64,000 bases of DNA from Gordonia pseudamarae (GTDB lineage Bacteria; Actinomycetota; Actinomycetes; Mycobacteriales; Mycobacteriaceae): positions 2,046,001-2,110,000 of the forward strand of contig NZ_CP045809.1 in the NCBI RefSeq assembly GCF_025273675.1. Reading direction: 5' to 3'. Shown piece after piece: positions 42,309-51,903 of the stretch. The notes below the pieces were generated by a model. It searched no databases and was not told where the DNA came from. It worked only from the letters and a program-made list of their open reading frames with translations. Position numbers and translations under genes: made by a program. Numbering within the stretch: the first letter of the stretch is position 1; each line of letters begins with the position of its first letter.

Positions 42309-44117
42309 ATGGTGCGGCGGAGAATCTTCGGTGCGGTGATTGCCGCGGTGATCGTGCTCGTGGTGACGAGCGTGGTCGGCTGCTCGAGTGTCGACGAAGG
42401 CCCCCGGCAGGCGCTTGAGCGTTACCTGGAGGCCTTCGACGCGCACGACGTCGGCACGGCCGCCGACCTCACCGACAATCCGGATCTGGCCCGCGCCGAC
42501 ATCGACCGGGTATGGCAGGGGCTGGCCGCCGAGAAGGTGTCGTCCGCGAGTGGACACGCGCGGACCACCACCGACAACGCCGACATCGACGTCACCTACA
42601 CCTGGACGCTGGCCGGTGGCCAGACCTGGGAGTATCCGGCAACGGTCAAGGTCGCCAAGTCGACGCAGGGCTGGACCGTGCGTTGGGCGTCGACCAATAT
42701 CCACCCCGAGCTGGGACGCAACCAGCGGCTGCTGCTGGAGACCACATCGGCGCCGCGGGCCACCGTGAACGAGTCCGACGGATCGCAGGTGCTGGTCGAC
42801 GGCACCCTCATCGGCATCAACTTCGATGCCGAGGTCGCCGCCCAAAGCGGTGATGTCGTCGACTCGGTGTGGTCGATGGTGGCCGCGCTGCGTCCGTACG
42901 CGCCGGACCTGTCGGTGCAGACCATCACCGAAAAGGCCACCGCCACCGACGGTGCGTACCCGATCGCGCGGATCACCGAGGGTCAGTTCAACCGGATCCG
43001 CGACCAACTCGCCATCCCCGGTGTGGTCACCAATGAGCAATCCGAACTGGTGGCCAAGGATCCGCAGTTCGCACCGGCACTGCTGTCGGAGGTGCGCACA
43101 CTCGTCAGCGACGAGGTGGAGGGTGTCGCGGGCTGGCGGGTGGTGACCACCAACTCCCACGGCATGCAGACCGGCATCCTCGCCGATCACGCCCCCCAGC
43201 CTGCGCCGGCGGTGTCGTTGACGCTGTCGCGATCCAAGCAGAACGCGGCGCAGCGGGCGGTCAACGCGAGCGGACGGTTCCCCATCGCGATGGTGGTGCT
43301 GCAGGCATCGACGGGCCGGATTCTGGCGATCGCGCAGAACCCGCTCGCCGACCGGCAGGGTTCGATCGCCACCGCCGGCCTGTACCCGCCCGGCTCGACG
43401 TTCAAGATCATCACCGCCGCCACCGCCATCCGGAAGAACATGGCACACCCGGACACCATGGTGGGGTGCCCGGGCGAGATCGAGATCGGTCCGCGCAGGA
43501 TCCCCAACTACAACAGGTTCTCCCTCGGCACCGTGTCGATGCTGCAGGCGTTCGCGGCCTCCTGCAATACGAGCTTCGCGCAACTGGCCAGCCAGATGGG
43601 GCCATCGGATCTGCCCGACACCGCCGCCGCGCTGGGTATCGGTCCCGATTACACGATCGCGGGCCTCACGTCGGTGTCCGGGTCGGTGCCGATCGCCTCC
43701 GATCTCGTCGAACGCACCGAGGACGGTTTCGGCCAGGGCAAGGTCCTGGTCAGCCCCTTCGGCTTGGCGCTGGCCACTGCCACCGTCGCGCGCGGTGGAA
43801 AGGCACCGGTGCCCACACTGATCCTGGGTAAACCGACCACGGTGAAGGGCGGCGACCGACCCGCCCTCGCCCCCGCGGTATTCACCGAACTGCGGTCGAT
43901 GATGCGGGCCGTGGTCACCGGCGGCACCGCCGACCTGATCAACGGAATGGGCCAGGTGTACGGCAAGACCGGTGAGGCCGAGTTCGCCGGCGGCTCGCAC
44001 GCCTGGTTCGCCGGCTACCGGGGCGACCTGGCATTCGCCACCCTCGTCGTCGGCGGCGGCGACTCCAACAACGCCGTCGCCGTCACCCGGGACTTCTTCG
44101 CCGGTCTCCCGCGCTGA
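42309..44117 (+). CDS. Penicillin-binding lipoprotein (class B PBP-like, MecA N-terminal domain)
   Basis: 602 residues from ATG 42309 (MVRRRIFGAVIAAVIVLVVTSVVGC): basic start, hydrophobic stretch and lipobox VVGC with Cys25, which fixes the start. A MecA-type N-terminal domain (about 30-150), a PBP dimer domain and the transpeptidase domain follow: SxxK in PPGSTFKI (near 361), SxN as SCN (near 417) and KTG in YGKTGEAE (near 552). All three catalytic motifs are present. It is the counterpart of M. tuberculosis Rv2864c. It cross-links peptidoglycan at the outer face of the membrane. A hairpin follows it. Confidence 0.93.
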   Translation: MVRRRIFGAVIAAVIVLVVTSVVGCSSVDEGPRQALERYLEAFDAHDVGTAADLTDNPDLARADIDRVWQGLAAEKVSSASGHARTTTDNADIDVTYTWTLAGGQTWEYPATVKVAKSTQGWTVRWASTNIHPELGRNQRLLLETTSAPRATVNESDGSQVLVDGTLIGINFDAEVAAQSGDVVDSVWSMVAALRPYAPDLSVQTITEKATATDGAYPIARITEGQFNRIRDQLAIPGVVTNEQSELVAKDPQFAPALLSEVRTLVSDEVEGVAGWRVVTTNSHGMQTGILADHAPQPAPAVSLTLSRSKQNAAQRAVNASGRFPIAMVVLQASTGRILAIAQNPLADRQGSIATAGLYPPGSTFKIITAATAIRKNMAHPDTMVGCPGEIEIGPRRIPNYNRFSLGTVSMLQAFAASCNTSFAQLASQMGPSDLPDTAAALGIGPDYTIAGLTSVSGSVPIASDLVERTEDGFGQGKVLVSPFGLALATATVARGGKAPVPTLILGKPTTVKGGDRPALAPAVFTELRSMMRAVVTGGTADLINGMGQVYGKTGEAEFAGGSHAWFAGYRGDLAFATLVVGGGDSNNAVAVTRDFFAGLPR

Positions 44118-44121
44118 GCAC

Positions 44122-44138
44122 CATTCCCGCTACGCGGG
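44122..44138 (+). terminator. Short hairpin behind the PBP gene
   Basis: TTCCCGC (44122-44128), TAC, GCGGGAA (44132-44138): seven perfect pairs four bases after the stop. No U-run; possible terminator or boundary of the inserted block. Confidence 0.5.
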
Positions 44139-44209
44139 AACCATCCAAGGGGAGTTGGACGATCGCTCAGAGTGTCGGCGGGCGATGGTTAGATGCTTCA
44201 AGTAGGCAC

Positions 44210-47200
44210 ATGAGGTCGAGGCGCGAACATGCGGACGGGGCGGACATGACGGCGGAACTGGGCACGGAACAGGCGGGGTTCGCGAAGATCGATGCCGATA
44301 TCAACAGACAGTGGTCATGGGCGTCCTCTGCCGCCAAGATCCCGCAGATCACGAAGATCTCGGTGTCGGTTCCCGATGACTACGACCATGTGACCCTTAC
44401 CGTCGCGGTCCGCGACGCCGATATCACCTTCGGTGAGGGGACCATCCACGACGGCGCGCTGGAAGAAGGCACATCGTCGGTGAGTTCGGTGTATGTGAGC
44501 TTGTCGCCGCGGGCGATGTCCCAGGTCGCCGAGCGGACGACAGCGGTGTGCGAAATCATTCTGCGGGACGCGACCACCAACAGCATCCTTACCCGGAACG
44601 ATATCGACGTGCACATCCAGCCACGGGATCTGTGGTTCTGGATGGGTGATCCCCGGCACGGCGAAACACACGAGCGGCTGATCGCACAGCTTGCCGAACT
44701 CGCTGCGGCACCCGCCGACAACGATGCTGTCGCCGAAGCACTCACCGCGGAAAAAGATCAACTCGAGTACATGATCGCGATGCTGACGAACCAGGCATCG
44801 TTGCTGGCCCGCTCACTGCTGGCGTCATTTGTCCGGCCGAATCATCCGGAGGTCGCCGCCATCTCGAGGGAGGCCGCCGACGTCTTGGGCCGCACCACCG
44901 GGGAACCGAGTTTCAGCGCATTCCAGAACTCCGACGTGGAGAAGTCGGAGAAGGCCGTCGACGCGTCGGTCGCTGCGGTGTTCGAGGCGCTGCGGGCCCG
45001 TGCGATCGCCTACTCGGAGCCGCCACCGAACTGGGACTATTCGACGTCCGGGCAGCGTATCCGCGACCATGCGGAGGTGGCGCGCGGTGGGCTGGGAACC
45101 TGCCTGGACACCACCATCCTGATGGCGGCGGTCATCGAGCAGATCGGTTTGCATCCGGTGCTGGTGATGGTTCCTGGGCACATCTTTCTCGGGTTTTGGC
45201 GGCGAAACCCGGACGCGGGCGAAGGGCCGCGTCCGCAATGGTATCCTGACCGGCCGGTGATCGACAGCCTGGTGGACATCGCAGAACTTGTCCAGGGAGG
45301 GTGGCTCGGAGCGGTCGAGACCACTGCGGTGACCATAGGCAATTCCGTCGATGCGGCCACCGCTACCGCAACCGCCGGAAGGCAGCTCATCGAGGCCGTC
45401 AACGCCGGATCGATCACCATCATCGACGTTCTCGCCGCACGGCGGGCCGGGGTATCGCCGTTGCCGGTGGTCACCGACCGATCCGACGGCGTCACTGAGA
45501 TCGTCGTCTACCGGCAGGGTGGCGTCCCCGAATCGGTTGACCAAGTGGACCAGGACAGCCCCGAGGCGTCGTTGCGCACCCGTCGGGTCGATGACCAGCC
45601 ACCGCGATACCGTAAGTGGAAAGGGTCCTTGTTCAGTCTCACCGCGACAAATGCCCTGCTCAATCTGAAGTCGAACGCTCGGGTACAGCCGCTGCTGGTG
45701 CCCTCGGAAGCGCTTGGGCACCTTGAAGACGCACTTGCCGAAGATGTTTCGTTCGCGCTGCACAGCGGTCATGACATTCCCGACGTCTGGCGGGCGCGTG
45801 GTATCACCAACGCGGTGGACATGTGGGATTCGCCCGACCAGGCCACCCGCGACGACTTGATCGCTCACCTGCAGCAGCGGCGCCTGTACGTGCAGCGCAT
45901 CTCCTATCGTGGCGACAAGGCCACCGTGCTGGCCGAGTCGACCTTCGTCAAAGAGATCCGGTCGATGGCGCATGCCGCGAAAACTGCCCGCGACGAACGC
46001 GGCATGAACCCGTTGTTCCTGTGCATCGGTATGCTGCGGTGGCCGTACAAGCCGGGCCATCTGGCCGAGGCGCCGATGATCCTGGTGCCGGTGACCATCG
46101 GTGTAACGCGCCGGCGCGGCGACCTCACCCTGTCGATCGATTCCACCCAGTCCACCGCGACCAACTCGGCGCTCATTGAATGGCTTCGCCGCGAACACGG
46201 CATGGTCATCCCCGAGCTGGAATCACCGATCACCGACCGGTCCGGCCTCGATGTCGATGCGGTCCTGCGCGGGGTGCGGACCGAGATCGCCCGCGCGGGA
46301 GTCCCGTTCGAGGTGACCGGGGAAGCGCGCCTGGCGTTGCTGGACCTGTCGCCGTTCCGGATGTGGCAGGACCTCAGCGCACACGCCGGTGAGTTCCTGG
46401 ACCGGCCGCTGATCAGGCATCTGGTACACACCCCCACCGAACAATTCGTCGACCCGGCGGCGCCGGTCGAGGACGGCCGAACGCTGAGCCACATCGAAGA
46501 GTTGCACACACCGATTCCGGCGGACTCCACCCAGAAGCAGGCGGTCATCTGGGCGCGGGAGCGCCGCACCTTCGTGTTGCAAGGCCCACCCGGGACCGGT
46601 AAGTCGCAGACCATCACCAATATGGTTGCCGAATGCCTCCTCAACGAGTTGCGGGTGCTGTTCGTCGCCGAGAAAGGCACCGCCCTCGCCGTGGTGCAAC
46701 GAAGGCTCGAACAGATCGGACTGGGGCCGTTCACGCTGAACTTGCACCACGAGGGTTCGAACGCGGCGCAGGTCCGCGCGCACCTGCGGCAGTCACTCGA
46801 CGCCGTGGTTCACCCCGACACCCAGGCGATGGCGCACGCCCGTCGCCGGCTCCGTAGCGCCGCTCACGAACTGCGCGAATATCCCGACCACCTGCATAAA
46901 CCCAATGCCGCCGGATTGTCGGCGTATCTCGCACACGATCACCTCATGGTCGCCGGTGACGGGCCTGCGATGGCGGTGCCCGATCAGCTGGTCGAATCGG
47001 ATGCCGGAACGATCCAGCGATTGCGCGAGGTGCTGGGAGATCTGCCGCGGGCGGCGGCGGCGGCGCGGGTGGCACCGGACCATCCGTGGCGCCTGGCCGG
47101 ACCGACACCGCGCGATTTCGATGTGGCGGCCGCGTCGGCCGCCATCTCGGACGTTCTCGATGGTGTCGAGTGGTGTACGACGCTGAGTGGTCCGCTGCGT

Positions 47201-50200
47201 GACCACCTGGACCGGGTCACCGAGCTCGGTCAGTTGAATCTTCTTGCCGCAGCATCACATCCACTGTTGCCGGTGGGTCAGGAACTGGCAGCGCTGGTGG
47301 ATCCGTCCTGGCCCGGGCGGGCCGACGATGCGCTCGTGGAGGCGGGGCGCATGGTCGATGCGGCGCATGGTCTGCTCGCCGGTTTCGAGCCTGGAGTGCT
47401 CGGAAGCGACCTCGATGCCGTCGCGGCAGGTGTCGCGGAGGCAGCCGAATCCAGGCGGTGGGGCCGGAGCAAGCGGGTCGCGGAAGCGATGCTGCCGGTG
47501 GCCGAGTACGCCCCACCGGGTATCGACCTCACCCATGCCGACGATGCGGCCCGGATCGTGGGGCAGCTCATCGAGGCCGACAGGACCGCCCGGTCGGCCA
47601 TCGAGATTCTGCGAGCGGTCCCCGGTTTCGGGCCCGCGGTGCCGGCCACACTGTTCGAACCCGACGCGCTTGCGTCGGTCCGGGAGCGCCGAGCCGAACT
47701 CGACAGGCTCACAACCATATTGCGGTCGACGGACGAATGGACCAGGGCCGTGTGTGCGTTGGCGGGGACCGGAGCATTGTCGGATCACCACATGAGGATC
47801 GCCGGGTTCGCTGCGGCACTGCCGAATCTGCTGCGGCAACTGAACGCCGCACCCGACGATGTGGCCGCATGGCAGGCGGGCCGGTCGATAGTCGCCGCCG
47901 TCACCGCCCATTCGGCCGCGTGGCGCCGCGATCATCGACAGGACCGTCTGTTGGCCGTCCAGAAATGGATGAGCATGCAGCAACTGCTGCATCCGCTGCG
48001 CGTGGCCGGCATGGATCAAACCCGCATCGACATTCTCGACGGGAGGCTCGCAGCCAGTGGCTGCGAGGAGGCGTTCGAACGTGGAGTGGCACAGACGTCC
48101 CAGGCCGAAAGGATTCGCGCAGCGGGGCTCGATCGGTTCGACAACATCGCCCACGATGGGCTCGTCGACACCTATGCGCAGGCGCAGCACGAGATTCGGC
48201 GTCAGTGGGTCACCGACGGGCCGGCCGCGCTGCTGGCCGCTCGCGGCGGTGGCGGCAGGGGAACAGAGACCGGAGGTTTGGCCCGGGAACTGGAGAAGAC
48301 CAGGCAGAAACTCGGTACCCGCGCATTGCTGCGCAAGCACGCGGCCGCTGTTCAGCAGCTCACCCCGCTCGTGCTCTGCAGCCCGTCGTCGGTCGTCGAC
48401 CTCATCGAGCCGGGGGCGATGGATTTTGATCTGGTGGTCTTCGATGAGGCATCGCAGATCACCGTTCCCGAGGCGATCGGGGCGCTGGGCCGGGCCAAGG
48501 CGGCCATTGTCGTCGGCGACAGCAAACAGATGCCGCCCACTAAGGTGATCGCGGGCGGTTCCGGCGCCGATGAGGAACTCGACGACGATGCTGAGGAGAT
48601 CATCGAGGACCAGGAGTCGATCCTGAGTGAGTGCGAACTCGCGCGGGTGCCGACCGTCAGTCTGGCCTGGCATTATCGTTCGCAGGACGAGGCGTTGATC
48701 GCCTTCTCCAACAGTGCCTACTACCGGGGTGCCCTGAGCAGCTTCCCCACGCCCACCCTGATGTCGGATGCGACCGGGATCGAATTCCGGCGGGTCGACG
48801 GCCGGTATCTGCGTGCCGGCAGCACCGCTGTCGACCTGGGGGAGGGGATCAGTGCCGGCAGCAATACCAACCCCGTTGAGGCACAAGCGATTGTCGCCGC
48901 CGTGCACGAACTGGCCCGGCGTGCGGACTCGCCGCCGTCGTTGGGTATCGTCACCTTCAATGAGCAACAGCGTCAACTGATCTCCGATCTGCTGATGATG
49001 AGCGAGGACCCGGCGGTAGTGGCGATCCTCGACGAGAACCGGATGGGTGCCGCCGACGTTCTGTTCGTCAAAGCCCTCGAACAGGTTCAGGGCGATGAAC
49101 GAGATACGATCATTTTCTCGATTGCTTTCTCCAAACAGGCGAACGGTAGGATTCCCACCAACTTCGGTCCGCTCTCCAACGGTGGCGGCGAGCGACGATT
49201 GAATGTCGCGGTCACCCGTGCGCGCCGCAAGAACGTCGTCTTCTGTAGCTTCGATCCCGCTGAACTCGACGTGGCCGGTGCGACGTATCAGGGCCCCAAG
49301 GATCTGAAAGCCTTTCTCTCATTTGCCAAATCATCCGGAATCATGGATCTGGGCGAGCTCGCGCCGGGGCAGTCGGCCCGGCAGGTGCTGCGGGACAGGC
49401 ACCGTGACGACGTTGCGGCGGCCTTGCGGGCGTCGGGCCTGCACGTGATGACCGACGTGGGGTTGTCGAACTTTCGCCTTGACCTGGTCGTCGGCCGCCC
49501 GGATCGGCCCGAACGCCCCCTGTTGCCGGTGCTGCTCGACGGCGAGAGCTGGCGGCACCGGAACACCATTTCCGACCGCGACATCCTGCCGGTCGACGTG
49601 CTCACCAATCTCATGGGCTGGCCGAAGGTTGCGCGTATCTGGTGGCCGATGTGGTTGCAGAACCGGGAATTGGTGATCGAGGAGATCCACACGGCTGCCG
49701 ACGAGGCCGAGGCCGAACTGGACCGCCGGGCACCGGTCATCGAGCCGCCTCGGATACCGAACCCGTCGGATTCATCCATATCCGATCCCGAGGTGTCTGA
49801 TGCTGCGGCACGGGATCTGGTGAAGGCGGATGCCGGTGCGCGGAGTCCTGTGACAACAGAAGCTATTGAGCTGCACGACTATTCCGAACCGGAACCGGCC
49901 GCGCAGGGTGTGGTCGATGAGGCACCGGCCCAGCCGGACCGAGAACCCGTCGATCTCATCCGGAATGACCTGCCGGTGGTTGTCGGCGAGGGTGTTGGCG
50001 CGCCCGAGCTCGCCGAAGTGCGGTCGGCGCCGGTGGTCACGGCACCGCAGGCCGAGCCGTCGCCGGAGTCGACGCCGGTCATCGGAGAGTTTCGGGCTGC
50101 AGGGGAGGACGTGGTCGGCGAACGAGCCACACTCGATTCCTTGCCGGACAGGACCGCGGTCAAGATCGTCCGCGCAGAATTGCGGGATGTGATCGCCACA

Positions 50201-50626
50201 GAGGCGCCGATCCGGATCGACAGGCTCGCTCGGATCGTCGCGCACCGGCACGATCTGCACCGGGTATCGGCGGCACGATTCAGGGCCATCGACGCGGTGG
50301 TCCGGACTCTGGTGGTCGCAGAGTCCTACCGCGCCAGCCAGATTTTCGGTGATTTCGTGTGGCCTGACCACATCGACGCCGCAACGTGGACCGGTTATCG
50401 CACAGGTGGTGGACCGGGCAGGGCGTTCGGCGAGATCGCGCCGGAGGAGATCGCCAACGCGATGTGTGCGGTGCAGTCGGACCATCCTGATATCGACGAG
50501 GACCAGTTGTTTCGCGAGACCGCCGCGATCTTCGGCACCACCCGGCTCGGCAAGATCGTCCGGACCCGGCTGGAGGACGTCCGGGAACACCACCTCGACC
50601 AGGCCGGTGTTCGCGCAGCGCTATGA
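44210..50626 (+). CDS. Giant DUF4011-type SF1 helicase with nuclease-like and DUF3320 domains (Hhe-like antiphage candidate)
   Basis: 2138 residues (or 2126 from the ATG at 44246). Segments in order: beta-rich N terminus (about 20-150, ISVSVPDDYDHVTLTVAVRD); a transglutaminase-like stretch with Cys298 in GLGTCLDTTILMAA and His324 in VPGHIFLGFW; a DUF4011-type region (about 500-770, KWKGSLFSLTATNALLNLKS ... NPLFLCIGMLRW); SF1 helicase with GPPGTGKSQT near 792, VVFDEASQ near 1411, QGDERDTIIFS near 1627 and NVAVTRARRKNVVF near 1665; an MTES_1575/Vsr-like nuclease region (about 1735-1830, FRLDLVVG ... PVLLDGESWRHR); a 150-residue acidic linker; a C-terminal DUF3320 (about 1990-2130). The architecture equals the single-gene defence protein Hhe as I recall it. 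Defence is inference. Not present here in M. tuberculosis. Confidence 0.85.
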   Translation: MRSRREHADGADMTAELGTEQAGFAKIDADINRQWSWASSAAKIPQITKISVSVPDDYDHVTLTVAVRDADITFGEGTIHDGALEEGTSSVSSVYVSLSPRAMSQVAERTTAVCEIILRDATTNSILTRNDIDVHIQPRDLWFWMGDPRHGETHERLIAQLAELAAAPADNDAVAEALTAEKDQLEYMIAMLTNQASLLARSLLASFVRPNHPEVAAISREAADVLGRTTGEPSFSAFQNSDVEKSEKAVDASVAAVFEALRARAIAYSEPPPNWDYSTSGQRIRDHAEVARGGLGTCLDTTILMAAVIEQIGLHPVLVMVPGHIFLGFWRRNPDAGEGPRPQWYPDRPVIDSLVDIAELVQGGWLGAVETTAVTIGNSVDAATATATAGRQLIEAVNAGSITIIDVLAARRAGVSPLPVVTDRSDGVTEIVVYRQGGVPESVDQVDQDSPEASLRTRRVDDQPPRYRKWKGSLFSLTATNALLNLKSNARVQPLLVPSEALGHLEDALAEDVSFALHSGHDIPDVWRARGITNAVDMWDSPDQATRDDLIAHLQQRRLYVQRISYRGDKATVLAESTFVKEIRSMAHAAKTARDERGMNPLFLCIGMLRWPYKPGHLAEAPMILVPVTIGVTRRRGDLTLSIDSTQSTATNSALIEWLRREHGMVIPELESPITDRSGLDVDAVLRGVRTEIARAGVPFEVTGEARLALLDLSPFRMWQDLSAHAGEFLDRPLIRHLVHTPTEQFVDPAAPVEDGRTLSHIEELHTPIPADSTQKQAVIWARERRTFVLQGPPGTGKSQTITNMVAECLLNELRVLFVAEKGTALAVVQRRLEQIGLGPFTLNLHHEGSNAAQVRAHLRQSLDAVVHPDTQAMAHARRRLRSAAHELREYPDHLHKPNAAGLSAYLAHDHLMVAGDGPAMAVPDQLVESDAGTIQRLREVLGDLPRAAAAARVAPDHPWRLAGPTPRDFDVAAASAAISDVLDGVEWCTTLSGPLRDHLDRVTELGQLNLLAAASHPLLPVGQELAALVDPSWPGRADDALVEAGRMVDAAHGLLAGFEPGVLGSDLDAVAAGVAEAAESRRWGRSKRVAEAMLPVAEYAPPGIDLTHADDAARIVGQLIEADRTARSAIEILRAVPGFGPAVPATLFEPDALASVRERRAELDRLTTILRSTDEWTRAVCALAGTGALSDHHMRIAGFAAALPNLLRQLNAAPDDVAAWQAGRSIVAAVTAHSAAWRRDHRQDRLLAVQKWMSMQQLLHPLRVAGMDQTRIDILDGRLAASGCEEAFERGVAQTSQAERIRAAGLDRFDNIAHDGLVDTYAQAQHEIRRQWVTDGPAALLAARGGGGRGTETGGLARELEKTRQKLGTRALLRKHAAAVQQLTPLVLCSPSSVVDLIEPGAMDFDLVVFDEASQITVPEAIGALGRAKAAIVVGDSKQMPPTKVIAGGSGADEELDDDAEEIIEDQESILSECELARVPTVSLAWHYRSQDEALIAFSNSAYYRGALSSFPTPTLMSDATGIEFRRVDGRYLRAGSTAVDLGEGISAGSNTNPVEAQAIVAAVHELARRADSPPSLGIVTFNEQQRQLISDLLMMSEDPAVVAILDENRMGAADVLFVKALEQVQGDERDTIIFSIAFSKQANGRIPTNFGPLSNGGGERRLNVAVTRARRKNVVFCSFDPAELDVAGATYQGPKDLKAFLSFAKSSGIMDLGELAPGQSARQVLRDRHRDDVAAALRASGLHVMTDVGLSNFRLDLVVGRPDRPERPLLPVLLDGESWRHRNTISDRDILPVDVLTNLMGWPKVARIWWPMWLQNRELVIEEIHTAADEAEAELDRRAPVIEPPRIPNPSDSSISDPEVSDAAARDLVKADAGARSPVTTEAIELHDYSEPEPAAQGVVDEAPAQPDREPVDLIRNDLPVVVGEGVGAPELAEVRSAPVVTAPQAEPSPESTPVIGEFRAAGEDVVGERATLDSLPDRTAVKIVRAELRDVIATEAPIRIDRLARIVAHRHDLHRVSAARFRAIDAVVRTLVVAESYRASQIFGDFVWPDHIDAATWTGYRTGGGPGRAFGEIAPEEIANAMCAVQSDHPDIDEDQLFRETAAIFGTTRLGKIVRTRLEDVREHHLDQAGVRAAL

Positions 50627-51106
50627 CCCGGTGCGGGTGACGGTGAAGGTCGAGCAGCTGGAATTGGCTACGGTGCCGGTGAGCTCGGTGGGGGATTCGA
50701 GGCGGCCGACCAGGTCGACCATGGTGTAGCCGGTGGGCTGGTCGATCCATTCCTTCTGGTTGAACCGGTAACTGTCATCGGGGTCGGTGGTGACCGTCAT
50801 GCGGTAGCTGCCCCGCGGCACGTCGGGGTTGGCGGGTAGCGGACCGAAACTGAAGACCACGTCGGCGCGGGGCAGATCACTGCCGGCCGGGGATGCCGAC
50901 ACCGTTAGGGTCAGTGCGGTATTGCCCTGGCCGCAGATGTAGGTGCCCTCCCACGTGCCGACGAGCTTATTGGGATTCGAACGCTGCCCGACGGGTAGCG
51001 GAGTTGCTTCTCCGTCAATGGTGCACGCACTGACGCCGGCCGTGATAGCCGTCGCCACCAGGGCGAGGCGGACCGGACGAAGGCAGCGGACTGTCGGCAT
51101 GACCAC
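50621..51106 (-). CDS. Small lipoprotein of unknown function
   Basis: 161 residues. The N terminus MVMPTVRCLRPVRLALVATAITAGVSAC is a lipoprotein signal with lipobox VSAC (Cys28; Cys26 if the ATG two codons later is used). The mature part is a beta-rich domain with GTWEGTYICGQGNTALTLTVSA, MTVTTDPDDSYRF and a final SSCSTFTVTRTGS; two cysteines could form a disulfide. I do not recognise the family. Its 3' end overlaps that of the giant helicase gene by six bases, and hmuV-like lies 17 bases downstream of its start on the same strand, so it may end the importer operon. Confidence 0.75.
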   Translation of the reverse strand: MVMPTVRCLRPVRLALVATAITAGVSACTIDGEATPLPVGQRSNPNKLVGTWEGTYICGQGNTALTLTVSASPAGSDLPRADVVFSFGPLPANPDVPRGSYRMTVTTDPDDSYRFNQKEWIDQPTGYTMVDLVGRLESPTELTGTVANSSCSTFTVTRTGS

Positions 51107-51123
51107 GAATAGTAGCGGCGGTT

Positions 51124-51903
51124 CTACGTCCGGCGAGGGATGACCAGCAGTTGACCGGTTTCAGGGTGCGGCCAGGTTTCCACCGGGTGATCGTAGGTGT
51201 CCGAGAGCAGGTCCGCGGTCATCACCTCGGCGGTGGGGCCGTGCGCCAGGAGATGACCGTCCTTCATCACGGCGACCTGGTCGGCGTAGGCGGCGGCCAG
51301 TGACAGATCGTGTACGACGATCAGCACCGCGGTGCCGTCGTCGCGCTGGCGGCGCAGGATGTCCAGGACCGCTTCCTGGTGGTGTATGTCAAGGGCGGCG
51401 GTCGGTTCGTCGAGCATCATCACCGGCGCGCACTGGGCCAGTGCCCGGCCGAGCGAGACCCGTGCCTGTTGGCCACCGGAGAGCTGGGAGAACGGGCGGT
51501 CGAGAATGCCGCCCAGGTCGCAGGCGTCGATGGCATCGGCGATGATCTGCGGGGAGTGCGCCGCCCACGGGGTGCGCAGCCACGGGAACCGGCCCATCTC
51601 CACCACCTCGGCCACGGTGAACGGGGTGTCGGTGCGGTTGGTCTGGGTGACCAGTGATCGCTGACGGGCGAGGTCGCGGTGACTGATCGAGTGGATGTCG
51701 CGTCCGTTGATGTGCACCGTGCCCGACGCGGGACGGCGCACCCCCGACAACGCCGACAACAGCGTCGACTTGCCGCAACCGTTGGGGCCGACGAGGGCGC
51801 ACAGCGAGCCGCCCGCAACGGTCAGCGACACTCCCGCGACCACTTCCCGTCCGCCGAGCGTGATGTGGATATCGTCCGCGACCAGACCTGTCACCTCGCT
51901 CAC
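51124..51903 (-). CDS. hmuV: Heme/iron ABC importer ATPase (HmuV-like)
   Basis: 259 residues. Walker A GPNGCGKST (about 38-46), Q-loop VTQTNRTD, signature LSGGQQARV (about 142-150), Walker B VMMLDEPTAALD and the switch histidine VVHDLSLA. The family of type II importers (FepC/BtuD/HmuV); the close spacing with a HemT-like binding protein favours heme, but ferric siderophores are possible. GTG/ATG overlap of four bases with the permease gene. It works in the cytoplasm bound to two permease copies. Confidence 0.9.
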   Translation of the reverse strand: MSEVTGLVADDIHITLGGREVVAGVSLTVAGGSLCALVGPNGCGKSTLLSALSGVRRPASGTVHINGRDIHSISHRDLARQRSLVTQTNRTDTPFTVAEVVEMGRFPWLRTPWAAHSPQIIADAIDACDLGGILDRPFSQLSGGQQARVSLGRALAQCAPVMMLDEPTAALDIHHQEAVLDILRRQRDDGTAVLIVVHDLSLAAAYADQVAVMKDGHLLAHGPTAEVMTADLLSDTYDHPVETWPHPETGQLLVIPRRT

